Positions 1-11,549 of a DNA stretch of 64,000 bases are shown in pieces. The stretch's first letter is position 1, and each line of letters begins with the position of its first letter. The translations under genes and the position numbers were made by a program. A model generated the notes under the pieces. That model did no database searches. It had not been told where the DNA came from and saw nothing but the letters and a program-made list of their open reading frames with translations. The DNA is from Physcomitrium patens. Its lineage: Eukaryota > Streptophyta > Bryopsida > Funariales > Funariaceae. The stretch lies in contig NC_037253.1 in the NCBI RefSeq assembly GCF_000002425.4, positions 10,965,065 through 11,029,064 on the forward strand, written 5' to 3'.

Positions 1-1
1 G

Positions 2-513
2 ATCCTCAACAAAGAACTTCTTACAATTATGGATTCTTTTCAAGAATGGCATCATTATCTAGAAGGCGCTTCTAGTCCAATCATCGTGTATACGGATCAC
101 AAGAACCTCGAATATTTTATGTCAGCATGCGTATTAAATCGTCGCCAAGCTCGTTAGAGCATGTCTTTATCAAGATTCGAGTTCATCATCACTTATCGGC
201 CAGGAAAACAACAAGGTTTATCCGATGCCTTGTCTAGACGTTCTTATCTTGCACCAAAAGGAGATGCAGCTTTTGAGCAACAAGGAACGGTTCTCTTGAA
301 GCCGGAACAATTTCATCTTCGAGCAATAAAATCAACATTGACTGTTGATTTAACTTTCCTTAAGCAAGTCCAGTTAAGTATGTCTTCAGACCCTTTTGTT
401 CATGATATGAAGAATAATTCTTCTAAATCTCATGATCCATCTAAATTTGAATTCAAGAACAACCTACTCTATTTCGAAGGACGCCTATATGTTCCAGAAG
501 GAGAAGCACGTTT
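2..513 (+). pseudogene. Family-A chromovirus copy A0: pol fragment, RNase H end to start of integrase
   Basis: This is the right-hand part of RNase H, the linker and the first residues of integrase from a Ty3/gypsy pol polyprotein that begins outside the window. In frame 2 it shows the Gypsy RNase H pattern: DSFQEW, then [10 protein letters not shown], then RRQAR and a LSDALSRR tail. A stop at 155-157 replaces the Trp seen at the same place in copy A1 (TGG to TAG). The frame then runs open to about 513, where a solo LTR has been inserted, and resumes at about 2198. The same segment is at about 29390-29905 in A1, which identifies the family. Confidence 0.93.
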
Positions 514-517
514 ACAT

Positions 518-2193
518 TATCGTGTTGTAACACAATTATACTGTGAAAATATAAAGAAAGAGGACTTTTATTAATGTTCAGTTATCTCGAATATTGGGAG
601 CAACGACCAATTCCAGTGCAAATACTGAGAGGCTAGGTTCAGTCACCCCGTTACAGTCAGCCGAGGCATACTGAAATGCTCCGTTCGATTCCAATAACGG
701 GAGTCAGCAGGAAGGGAAAGGACCAATTCACACGACGGGTGAGCCTGGTTTGAAGAGCCAATTGGATCCAATTTCAAGAATCCAATCCAGGTCCTCTTAC
801 CCAATATGAGACCTGAATTGGTCGAGCAACCCAATGCAGTCTAATTACGGAAAAATCCAGGTCTTACTACGGGCCTTAGCTAATCTAACGCGAAGGACCA
901 ATTTGATCCAATTACGGGAACATCCGGGTCTTATTACTGGACTTTTAGCCGATATGAGACCTGAATTGGTCGAGCGACTCAATGTGGTCCCAATTACGGG
1001 GTTTCCATTCTGTTTCAGGCTGTCCTCTTCTCTGTGCCGTTGCAATGAACGTTGTTTTCGGTAAAAGGATCTCTTAAAGGTAAAAATGAAAGAGAAAGCT
1101 CTGACAGCGAGAGCCAATTTTGGATCCAAGACGAAAGGAGCCAATTCCAGATCCAAGACAGAAGGAGCCAATTTTGGATCCAAGACGGAAGATTGAAGAA
1201 ATTCAAAGGCTAGGGTTTGAAAGAGGGGAGGATTAGGGTTAAAGGGGAAGAAGGTTAAGAAATGAGGGGGGGAGGGAGGGGAGGTTTTTTCAGATTGGGT
1301 TTTTGGATCGAAGAGCTAGCTTTAAGTTCTTTTTAAGGTCACTAGTTTGGTTTCATTAGGGTTTGTGAGGGGAGAGAAATCGCTCCTCAAACTCAGTGTT
1401 TATTTTGGTGTTTTGGATTTTATATAAAATATTGATGGTTTGCATTCTCAATCGGATTGTGCAAGTCGTGTAGCATCTATGGATCAAAATTTGGTATTGT
1501 CTGGATAGTTGGGTGTGCTAAGTGTATACAAAAATTTGTGTTAATCTAACAATGCAATCAAGAGATATCTGGGTTTTAGTACAAAGGGTTGTCGTAAGTT
1601 GGCAGTCTAGGATTGGATAGGATTTCTGTGATATCTGAAGATCTACTAGTTGCATCGATGTAATTTTTGGCTTGGTAATAGAAGATTTGGAGATCAAGCG
1701 GCTATTCAATTTTGAGTTGGAGTTAATGGTTGACAAAGGAGAAATCTTTTCTGGAGTTTCTACATCAAATTTCAAGGTTGTGGCCGAGTGTCATCAGTGC
1801 GGTTTTGGGGCGTTTTCTTGCAATCTGTAAGTTGGGTTGGGCTGAAATTTTTTGAGCATATAGAAGGCTTATATTGGTATTTGGGTGCAAAATTTCACAC
1901 TAAGTGGACGGTTGGATCAAAAGTTACAGCTTGTCAAAGCTCATTGGCTAGGGTTAGGGCTTGTTAAGAAAAACAAAAACAACTTAATTATAAAAGAAAT
2001 AAAACAATTGGAATATTGCATGGTTAAAATGACTATGAGGAGTGTTTTTAAATACTTGGAAATTGATATTTCAATTATATTCTTCATACATGGATAAAAT
2101 CTATTAGGGTTCTTTGTTATTTGCAAAAACAACTATACCTTCCACAGCCAGATACCCAGTGTATTCCCAAACAAGACAACACGTAATACGACA
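518..2193 (+). mobile_element. Solo LTR of family B/C inserted in A0 integrase
   Basis: A 1676-bp solo LTR begins TATCGTGTTGTAA (consensus TGTCGTGTTGTAA) and ends TAATACGACA, so the termini form the inverted pair TGTCGT/ACGACA. It is flanked by a 4-bp target duplication, ACAT at 514-517 and ACGT at 2194-2197 (one mismatch), and the host pol frame continues directly across it. Its first 500 bp match the reverse complements of the LTRs at 53193-54302 and 58012-59121. Its second half instead matches the LTR at 39390-40640, so at least two LTR subfamilies exist. It is longer than the 1110-bp LTRs partly through internal duplications (an imperfect repeat at about 720-1000 and a 27-bp triplication). 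Short ORFs inside are not genes. Confidence 0.9.
1111..1191 (+). repeat. Three tandem 27-bp units inside the solo LTR
   Basis: Units start at 1111, 1138 and 1165, each beginning GAGCCAATT and containing GATCCAAGAC, with a few substitutions between them. The homologous LTRs near 53840 and 58650 carry a single unit in reverse orientation, so this is a local expansion. Repeated peptides in ORFs on the minus strand here are a by-product. Confidence 0.85.
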
Positions 2194-2197
2194 ACGT

Positions 2198-3445
2198 ATT
2201 CTTCAAGCTCGTTACGACTTCCCAACAGCAGGACATTTCGGATATAATAAGACTTTGGAACTGATATCTAAGGATTTTTGGTGGCCTCAAATGTAGAAGG
2301 CAGTCAAAGATTTTGTACAATCATGTGATGTTTGCTCAAGATCAAAAACTCCTCGTCATCGAACTTTTGGACTTCATCAGCCATTATCCATTCCAGAACA
2401 ACCATGGTCTTCTGTTTCTATGGACTTCATCATGGATCTTCTAATCTCAGGTTCTTATGACTCTATATTCGTGATAGTAGATCGTTTTACCAAGATGGCA
2501 CATTTTGTACCATGTACAAAATCTATCACAGGTGAAGAAATATCTAAGCTCTTTCTTGACAATATCTATCGCTATCATGGATTACCCAAGGATATTATAT
2601 CAGATAGGAGAACTCAATTTGTATCAAGATTTTGGCGGACTCTTTTCAAGATTCTTAAAGTGGATATAAAACTATCTTCGACATTCCATCCTCAAACTGA
2701 TGGATAAACGGAGTGTGTTAATCAAATTTTGGAGGAATATTTAAGATGTACCATTAATTACCAACAAGATGATTGGACAACTCTCTTGCCATTAGCAGAG
2801 TTTGCTTACAATAACATTGTACACTCTTCTACAAAACAAACACCTTTCTTTGCTAATTATGGTTATCATCCACGACTTGATACTTTTGACTTTTCAAAAA
2901 TTGATAATCTTGCTGCGAAAGATTTAGCAATTCATTTATTCAAGCTACATACAACGATGAAGGCACAGTTAAAAGACGCTCAAGAACAACAAAAGGCCAA
3001 TGCGGATGTCTATCGAAAGGAACAATCATCATTTGTCTTGGGTGATAAGATATGGCTACTTCGTTGCAATATCAAGACCACTCGTCCTTGTGACAAGTTG
3101 GACTATCGAAGGTTGGGACCATTTTCTATTTCTGCACAAATCAATCCAGTTGCATATCGTTTACATCTACCAGAGTCAATAAAAATCCATCCTGTATTCT
3201 ACGTGTCTCTTTTTGAACCATACAAGACAGTGGACATACCAAGAAGACGACAAGCTCCACCTCCTCCTATAGAAGTGGACAATAATGAAGAGTTTGAAGT
3301 AGAAGAAGTCTTAGATTCAAGGCGGCGTCAAAATAAATTGAAATATGTTGTCCATTGGCACGAATATGGTATTAGTGAACGCACATGGGAGCCAATAAAG
3401 AATCTTACAAATGCAACAAAGGCGGTGGAGGCTTTTTATCGATGA
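2198..3445 (+). pseudogene. Family-A copy A0: integrase with C-terminal chromodomain
   Basis: This continues the A0 pol frame after the solo LTR. The zinc-binding region keeps GHFGYNKTLELI and CDVCSRSK, but the first His of the HHCC motif appears as Tyr (QARYDFP). The catalytic core shows MDFIMDL (first Asp), DIISDR (second Asp) and TECVNQ (Glu). A GPF/Y-like module (RRLGPFS) follows, then a chromodomain beginning FEVEEVLDSRRR with WHEYG and TWEPIKNL. Stops at 2294-2296 (Trp codon) and 2705-2707 (Gln codon) inactivate it. The chromodomain marks a chromovirus; in such elements it directs integration to particular chromatin. Wording of the core is close to fungal Tcn1/Tf-like integrases. Confidence 0.93.
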
Positions 3446-3560
3446 CATCCATCAAAATCAAGATGAAAACCTTCTTTATAAAAGAAACAACATCTAGGCA
3501 AGATAACATTCTACTTTCAATTCTTGTTTGTAGCTTCATTGTAGTAGTGGCACTCAGGAG

Positions 3561-3983
3561 ATGGAGAACCAAAAACCAGTGGATTCAACTCAAGAACCTA
3601 CATTTGCTGACCTGCCGGACGAGACATTACGATTGTCACAACCTCCAAGACGATGCAATCGAGATGAAGATCTTCAAGAACGACATGTTCATCCTCGAAT
3701 AGATGGCGAGATACAATGTGTTTGGTATCACGATTTGGGAAGGGACTTCCGATGTTTGGTGATTTAGCTAGAGGTAGGAACAACTCTTGATGGTGTTCCA
3801 AATATTCTATTTGAAGGAAGTTATGAAGGCCTCAACAATGATCAAATTACTGGGTGCTCTTCCCGCCCTGGTATGGGACACTATCGATGGTTGAGAGGCC
3901 CTATCAATTATCTTCGAAGAGAACAAAGATCAGAGTATGTGGCGAATATAATTCGTCGCATCATAGATTTTCTCAACATATGA
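3561..3983 (+). pseudogene. Family-A extra ORF after the chromodomain (A0 copy), unknown function
   Basis: A 423-bp frame starts with ATG 115 bp after the pol stop and ends TGA just before the polypurine tract. It has exactly the length of the A1 copy at 31260-31682, with no indel between them. One stop at 3765-3767 (TAG where A1 has TTG) interrupts it. Visible features are an Asp/Leu-rich start (FADLPDETLRLSQ), a basic stretch (RRCNRDEDL), a middle with GRDFRCL and LEVGTT, and an end with GHYRWLRGPI, basic residues and FLNI. I see no signal peptide, membrane segment or zinc motif and recognise no family. Related sequence lies at the same place in A1, A2, A3 and A5. Confidence 0.7.
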
Positions 3984-4010
3984 TGACGGCTCCTCGTGGA
4001 ACTCGTTCCT

Positions 4011-4021
4011 AGAAAGGGGGG
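4011..4021 (+). other. Polypurine tract of A0
   Basis: AGAAAGGGGGG, then TAA, then the 3' LTR. The same arrangement precedes the A1 3' LTR. It would prime plus-strand synthesis. Confidence 0.8.
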
Positions 4022-4024
4022 TAA

Positions 4025-4564
4025 TGTCATAGATATACTCATATAAGCTAGTAATTATATATACAAGTAGGTAATAGTAAATTAATTCTATAGTATTTAA
4101 TATGGAAGCTTCCTAAAAGCTTAATAGATGCTGTTTTGACTTCATAGGTATCTTTAATTGACTTTTTGGATTAAAAACATGGTCAACAAGTTGGCCATGT
4201 GCCACATATGTTGTTAGCTTGAAGATTAAGCTAATTATGTGGCCCACACGTAGAAAAACTTACCTTGTAAATTAAGGCATGTGTCCTACAAAGTCAACAC
4301 ATATTGGAGGTCCTATAGAACGTCGCCATATAGCCGCTTGTTAGATAGTATATATAGAGACAAGAATGAAGCCTTCTTCACTCTTGTCAACTCCTTTCTT
4401 GCTTCTAGTCTAGTTTCAAGGGTCTCTAGTTTTCTTGTCTTTTTGCAATAGCCATTTCAGTTTCTCTTTCAATATACATATTTATTTATTTATATTTTGT
4501 TGCCTTTCTTTGAGTGAAGGTCACTTGTCTGGATTGTTTTTTTATTGAATTCTTGTCCTTGACA
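4025..4564 (+). mobile_element. 3' LTR of family-A copy A0
   Basis: A 540-bp LTR starts TGTCATAGATATAC and ends TCCTTGACA. It aligns along its length with the A1 LTRs. It holds a TATATATA box (near 4352) followed by a hairpin whose arms read about GACAAGAATGAAG and CTTCACTCTTGTC. The second arm contains ACTCTTGTCAA (4379-4389), the segment complementary to the family-A primer site. The right flank (TAAAG onwards) belongs to other DNA. The 5' LTR lies left of the window. Confidence 0.93.
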
Positions 4565-4682
4565 TAAAGCTACTCAGTTCTATAGGAGATTTTAGTGATC
4601 CAATAGGAATGTCAATACCAAATTCTCTTTTGTTCCCTTCTACTCTAGAAGAAACACTTATGATATGTACAAATCTCAATGT

Positions 4683-6199
4683 AATTAGCATTTCAATCCA
4701 ACAATGCTGGCTGTAGAGATAACATATACTATGGTAAGCTTTGGATTATCATCCACAGATTCTTGAAGAAAGAAGGTCAGTATAGAACTCCAATATATGA
4801 TATGATGGTATTTTTTACTTTGTGCTACTTCCGCCAAGGTCTTGATTACGTTTTTAAGTTGACAACGGAATTGGTTGATATTGCTGGCCACTTTCAAATG
4901 ATTTCCAGCAACTCTAGTAACTTTTCTATCATATCCTCGGGAACGTTGTCGAGGTAGAGAGAATTTGCCTCAAGAAATCACTGAGCTCCTTGCTATCACT
5001 AATTGCTCAATCAAGCTTTAAAATAAGGGAAGTCCTAAGTTTATATATAAATTTTTCTTTTTTGGAGCAATTACACCACATACATAAGCCTCAAGTAACC
5101 AACAACATCCAAAGTATGATAAAATCCTCTAAAACCTTGTATATCCTTATGTGGAAAAAATTTCAAACTTCAATACCTCATATCTCCTGATCCGACTATC
5201 CAAAATTAGTTAAATTTTACATGAAATACTAATGTATTCTTATCAACTTTCATAACAAATTTCAACTATAAATTCAATGCAGATCTTATGATATCACTAA
5301 ATTCCTAATAGTAGCTTCAAATCCTAGTTTTTATACACCCATGTACAATTGTTTTCATATTTCACAAATTAAACATTCAATTCCCACAAAGTTTATATAT
5401 ATAGTTTTTTAACACAATTATCTACCTTTTCCAAAACGTTTTAGCCAAAAATTCATCCTAAAATTCAAGATATGGCTCCAACCATTACTATGAACAAAAT
5501 CTCTTACTTAGTGCCTTTGATTTGGATGCATTGACTTCAACCCTCTATAACTTCTTCATCCAAACTCCAAATTCATTAAAAAGTATATAAAAAGTGTGAT
5601 CGAAGCAGTGCTTTCTTCAACCATAGTCGCCAATATTTTTTTGCTTTGTGTAAACATGTGTTATGCCCCAAAGAGTGACAATAGGTATGAAATTGACACC
5701 TTAACTTTGAGCACCAATAACTCCTTCATATAGACTCCAAATTATACAAAATTTGCACCCAATTTGTATCAAAAAACCTAAAATTGATGATTCTAGCCTC
5801 CAAAATTCGAATGACTTAGAGAAATAAACCCTAATCCCTAATAAGGCCTCGGGCAGCCTCCTTGAAGCCCATTGGACATGGCCTTTGACCAATAGGAATG
5901 AAGATTTCCATTCCTTGCTTTCATCCAACCATGCCTTGCTTTCATCCCTCCCAAAAAGCCTCCTATTAGTTAAGAATTTCTTCTTTAAGTTCTAATCTCC
6001 TATCAAAGCTTCATACTAAACATTTAGGTCCTATAATTTTTTGAATGTTATAATTAAAAAAGATAAAATTCAAAACAAAGTTTCTTAAATCCACTTTCTT
6101 TAAATTAATCTATTAATCATTCTAACATACACTAAGACTTATGAACATATTATATGTTCTAATTAATTTTTACATACTATAAGCAATTACAGTACGACA
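4683..6199 (-). mobile_element. Solo LTR of family C, reverse orientation
   Basis: The stretch 5450-6199 aligns with the reverse complement of the LTR at 41695-43027. Both share the segment around ACCCTAATCC, GGCCTCGGG, AGCCCATTGG and GACCAATAGGAATG, and the end ..TAAGCAATTACAGTACGACA. A perfect 4-bp duplication ATGT lies at 4679-4682 and 6200-6203. The left end is degenerate and its assignment rests mostly on the duplication. Minus-strand coding-like sequence occurs on both sides, which supports a clean insertion. Confidence 0.75.
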
Positions 6200-6203
6200 A
6201 TGT

Positions 6204-7043
6204 CTTCTATGACTAGAGTCTCTACGACATCATAACTGTCCTTGACTATAGTTGAAGACTTAGGTTCGTCTTTACTATTCAAAAGAGAGTCACTTGAACC
6301 ATTAAAAAATAATGCCAAATTTTGGTAGACTTTGTTTTATCAAATCCTTCAAAATAGCTACGACTTGATTAGACTTAACAACCTCTTGATTGATCCAACT
6401 TACTTGTGATTACTCATGAACTTCAAAACTATTCTTGTAGCAAGGATAGGGACTGCCTTTACTTTAGAAACATCCTTTTGCAATTTTAGATGTATCAAAA
6501 AAAGACTTGGATTATCAGCCCCTGACGCTTCAACGACAATATCAAAGATATCTTCACATGCACTAGATCTTTGTTGAGACTCTTGAACTCCTACTTTGAA
6601 TGTAGATCCACCTTGATACTAATCGTCATTGGAGAAAGCTAAGTTATGAAATGAGTCAAATTTTTCAATTGGTATAATCCTTTTTTGAATGTGATTATAT
6701 CTGACATGTTTAGGTCTAGTGGACAAAACCTCTGAAGTTGGAGAGGCATTTGCACACTCCGGACTGATTCTTTGTTATTATTGCACTTCCACTTTGAAAA
6801 GCCTAATCCTATAATCTTTAGTAAAATCATCAATTGTGGCCTACATCTCTATATTTCAATGGGAGTATCCATAAATTCGTTTGTATTTAGTTGCTTTCCT
6901 AATTGACTTTTGACATCGGAAGTTCCTTGAGCAGAATGATCCCTATTTGCCTCCATATCATTTGACTCATCCTCTAATCCATTTCCATCCTTCTAAAGCA
7001 ATCCATGACTTTTGGATGAGTGAGTTGGACATAATAAATTCAT
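6204..7043 (-). pseudogene. Unidentified coding remnant, not assignable to any family here
   Basis: Read on the minus strand from an ATG at 7043, long frame segments without random stops can be linked. The first runs to about 6857 (start MNLLCPTHSSKSHG; later DESNDMEANRDHSAQG). A second, after a frame change, runs from about 6843 to 6420 (start ATIDDFTKDYRIRLF; later PTSEVLSTRPKHV and EDIFDIVVEASGADNP). A third runs from about 6411 to 6204 (NQEVVKSNQVVAILKDLI, then SKDEPKSSTIVKD). A few in-frame TAA/TAG codons replace likely Gln or Trp codons. A possible GTAAGT donor is at a frame change near 6404. Coding-like sequence may continue at 4678-4565, beyond the solo LTR. I recognise no domain; it could be a captured or decayed host gene or an unfamiliar element. 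Confidence 0.4.
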
Positions 7044-7620
7044 ACTAAAGAATTATGTTTATGTTGTTTCCAACTATCTAACTCCATCTAGCCTTGATCA
7101 ATTTGCATCTTTAAGGAAAACACACAAACATACTAGAATTGGGTACAGCACTCTAACACGCAAAACTTCTTTACTCACTTCCCTTGTAGATATTTGTATC
7201 ATTTGCATCATAGATTCTTGTCCTCAATAACTCACAATTTGTGTACTAACTTTACACTTCTAGACAACCTTGCATCACAACTAGTACATCCATTTTTTGT
7301 ACATTTTGAACTCTTTAATACCAAAATATATACATAAGTGTCTATGAGTTGATAAAAGTGGACAATGAAGATAGTAGAATGCCAACACTCCAATGCCAAC
7401 AAACTTCTTTAAAATCCAATTGTCAATCAACAAATTCTCTATGAGAACTAACTAAAAACTTGAATCCAAGCCATGCATTCTACAATACTTCAACTCAAAA
7501 GATCTACTAAACAGTGACAATTATTGTTTTTCAAAATTATCCTTAGATCTGAATAGCAATTAATTAATAAGATCTTCTTAATTCTAATAGGTGTTTCATA
7601 CAAGTTCCAAAAAATCAAGA

Positions 7621-7663
<43 letters not shown>

Positions 7664-8816
7664 AAAAAAATATTTAGTATATTTCTTATTAGAAGTTTTA
7701 AAATATTATTCTTCTCATTTTTTTATAATATTTTAAACAAAGCTATACCTCAATTACTGCCATAACTTCAAGAGTTTTCAACAATTTTAAAATTATTTTC
7801 TAGCAAGATTGTAAATTAAGCCAAGATAATTTTATTTAGATGAATTCTTAAAAATTTAGTTAAATTATTCCATTAATGTAGCTTAAAATATGTAAGAATA
7901 AAAAATATATATAATTAATAATAAATTCTAAAAATCATTACTATGGTTTTAATTAAATTTATTTAGTATATAATTCTTAGGCTATTTTATTAAAAATAGA
8001 AAAAAATTCTTTGATAGCCAATAATTTTTTATCTAAAAATTAAAATTCATCTAAAAAATATATAAATTATTTAAAAAAATAACTAATTATCTAATTATTT
8101 TTAAAAAAATTATACAATTATATAACAAAATATAAATTTAAAAGTAGATAAGCTTTAACCATTAAGATATAACAAAATTCCTCAATAAGCTAAAGAATTT
8201 GTTCAAGCTAAACATATATTTAAAAATCTCATAGAAAATTCTACAATTGTGTAAAAATTGAAGAATAAAAATAAAATGATAAAAATTATAAATTTATAAA
8301 ATATTAGATGTTAAATTAAAAATAAGATTAGATATAAGATTGGAAACAAATTAAGACTTACATTGTTGTACAACTTGTGTTTATAATACTAAAATGCTTC
8401 TTGATTTGTTTTCTTATTTATCCTATGGCAACTTTGTCTTTTAAATATCTCAAAAAAAGGATTTGAAATCTAAATTATATTCTATAAATCTATATGATTT
8501 TTAGATAAATTGTCTTAAAAGATTAATAAATTATATATATATATAATACCATAGAATATTTTCAAATATTATGAAAATATTTTAGAAAAATTTAAGATAC
8601 CATTTAATAAAACTAAAATTCTATAGAATATTCTAATAACTTCATTGATATCTAAGTATCAGCAAAAAATAGTCCACAATTCTAAAGAATTTTAAAAAGA
8701 ATAAAAAGATTCTAGAATAGTTTAAAATATGTTATATGTATATGTATATATATATAAATACATACTAGCAAAAACATTTGCCATTACAAACAATTATCTT
8801 TGATACATTCCTTTAT
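7044..8816. other. AT-rich stretch with no recognisable gene
   Basis: No homology to the retrotransposon families of the window and no convincing reading frame. About 7080-7215 has a short open minus-strand frame of about 38 codons starting at 7211, which I cannot support as a gene. The part after 7660 is very AT-rich. Confidence 0.6.
7623..7660. repeat. (AT)19 microsatellite
   Basis: Nineteen uninterrupted AT dinucleotides, followed by GC and an A run. Confidence 0.98.
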
Positions 8817-9480
8817 TGTCACGTTCTGAAAAAACTGATATAAGAATACCTTGGGCATCTAGTTATAGAAGATAAATTGTATTTGCAATAAACAAAGAGC
8901 CTGAAAATCCAAATAAAATTCTAAAAAATCATAATTGAATCTTAGTAATTATAGTCAAATCTTAATAAAATCTTAAAGAATCTTTTGAAATTCTAAAAAA
9001 ATTATTAGATAATTTATTAAAAAATATCGAAGAAATCATTAAAAAAATTAATATAAATCTTAAAGAAATTATAAAGAAATCTTTAGAAATACTAAATAAA
9101 AAAAATAAAAAAATTCTATAAAAAAATCAATAGAAGCTATAAAGAAACTCTAAAGTATCCTCAAATAAATCCTAAAAATGTTTCAATAAAATCTTAAGGA
9201 AATTCTAAGTAGAACATAAATAAATCTTGATAAATCGAAAAAATATTCTAAATAAATCTTAAATTTTTTTTAATAAATCTTAAAATAACCTTAATCAAAT
9301 TTTAATTAAATTCTTAAAAAAATCTTAAAGATAATCTATAAATTTTAATAAATTATTAATAAAAAATTGAATAATTTTTAATAATATTCTAAAGATATTT
9401 TACAAAAATTATTAAAATATCAAAAAATATCCTAAAAAATTCTTCATTTCAATCCTAAAATTATTTTACAAATATCAATT
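8817..9480 (-). repeat. Degenerate family-B LTR end running into A/T-rich low-complexity repeats
   Basis: From 8817 the sequence TGTCACGTTCTG, then ACCTTGGGCATCTAGTTATA, resembles the reverse-complement LTR terminus seen at 58012 (TGTCGTATTACG, then GCCGGGCATCTGGCTGTAGG). After about 8900 it turns into many imperfect copies of a motif like AAATCTTAAAGAAATTCTA, with irregular spacing. The LTR match is short, so the rest may be an expansion inside an old LTR or unrelated simple sequence. Confidence 0.45.
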
Positions 9481-11540
9481 AAACCTTATTTGAGATCTAA
9501 TGGAGCTTAAACAATCTTGAGGCAATCTTAAAATCTCAATAACTACTAATTAGTTATTGATCTTACTTAATAAATTTTACACATTAAAATCTAATGGTTA
9601 AAAATAAACAACTTAAAGAAGAATCCAACTTTCTAATTGGAAAAAAAAACTCTTTAATTACTTAGATATTGGCTATCTTTTTTCTCCAATTTTGGTATTG
9701 ATCTTCTAGTAATAATAAATTCTTATTGAATTATTGAATTTCACCCAAAATTATCAAAATTATTAAAAACTAAGTTTATAACCTGCTCACAAAAAAAATC
9801 TTAAATTCTATTTGCAGATTATTCAAGATTAAAGAAATCCTTCTTAATCCTTGAAATCCAAATTCCAAGACCTTAATTCAATTGGATTTTTAATAGTTTT
9901 TGATCTATTCATTAATTTAATATTAAATATATAAAATAAATTTAAGTCTAAATTTTTTTACTTATTAATATACAAAAATACTTAAATATGTTTAAAATAT
10001 ATATACTATCTTTAATTTTTCAAAACTCCAAACCACTTAAAATAATTTTTACTTTAAAAAGCTCTCAAAAATTCAATATTAATCCAAAATACTCATAATC
10101 AATATCCAATCTAATTTTAGTAAGTATTTTTCTCTAATCTTGCTATTCAATTAACGAATGACCTTTAGAGTTAGTATAAGAGCACAATTTTATACCTCAA
10201 GGTTTGGTTTCAACCTTGGTTCATAACTAGTCGACTTTAGATACTGATTTATAGCTTTCTAAGGTAATATTTGTTAGAAAATATTTTTTTATCTTCTAAA
10301 GATGTATCTATTTTTATTTTTTAATCTATTTTATTTTATTTTATTTATATTTATGTTTATCATATTCTTATCTTTCTTAAATCTCATGTTTCCATATTCA
10401 TTTGTTTTTACATTCCTCAATTCTCTTGTTTTTATATTTCTTTATTCCTATATATCTAAAATTCTTCCAATTCACTTTTTTTACAATATTGTCTTATGTA
10501 AAAATTAACTTGAAGATGCATTAGATATTTTAAAATAGAAATATTTAATTTTATCATAAATTTTGATTTACAATCCAAAACAATGCACAAGATGTTAAAA
10601 AAAACCTTTTAATAATTGTGAATAATCTAAATAAGCTTTTAATTATTATATTTATATTCTATCAATTTTTTTTAAATTCTAAAAATATCTTGTATTATAA
10701 CAAATTCTAATTAAATTTAAAATAATATTCAATAAAATTTCAAAAAATTCTACTAAAATTTTAATCAAATTCTATTATATTTTGATCAAATCCTAATCAA
10801 ATACTAATCAAGTTTGAATCAAATATTAAATAATTATAATCAATAATTATTAAATTTTATTAAAATATTAATAAAATAATATTAAATTTCTATTAAAATC
10901 TTAGTAAAGTTTTCATCAAATTCTAAGAAATCATGACCAAATTTTAATCAAATTCTAATGGAAAATTTTGATCCTTTAATGAATATATCCTTCTAAGATT
11001 CTACCAAAACTATCCATTGATATCTTATCTAATATAAAAATATTTCTTTAATATATCCTCTATACTTCTAAGATCCTTTCTTCATGCTTCTACTTTATCT
11101 TTTGATCTTTTCTAATACTAAGAACCAACCGTTTAATTATTACAAACTTATCTAAGGTAATATCTTTTATAAGATAATTTATTCTACTTTTATTTTTACT
11201 TACTTACTTTAATATTCCTACTTTGCTATTCATCAAAGGCTTTCAATTCTAATACCTTTGTCAATATTTGATATCTATCTTTTATTAACACCTTTATTAA
11301 TATATAATATTTATTTTTTACTAATACTTTTATCAATATATAATGTTTGTCTTTTACTAATGTCTTTTCGAACATGTGATGTCTATCTTTTACTAATGCA
11401 TTTATTAAAAAATCAATAAGTATATCTTTTATTATACAATCACTTCAATTTCAATCTTTTTTTTATAAAGTGATGTTGAATGTTAATATGCTTTGTCCTT
11501 AAATAATGTTTTGGAAGCTTTGCAAAAATAAGTTATCCTT
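9481..11540. other. Very AT-rich, no gene seen; degenerate AATCAAATTCTA-like repeats at 10690-10970
   Basis: There is no recognisable coding or LTR homology. At 10690-10970 imperfect repeats of about 12 bp (ATCAAATTCTA-like) recur. A T-rich open frame at 10302-10508 encodes only Phe, Leu and Ile runs and reflects base composition. Confidence 0.6.
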
Positions 11541-11549
11541 GATTATCAC

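Noticed and set aside
845..1206. Overlapping minus-strand ORFs with repeated Trp/Leu/Pro peptides
   Set aside because: They lie inside a solo LTR and arise from the 27-bp tandem repeat; no domain and no counterpart in related LTRs.
10302..10508. Open frame encoding a Phe/Leu/Ile-rich hydrophobic peptide
   Set aside because: A T-rich stretch gives such peptides by composition alone; no start context, neighbours or homology.
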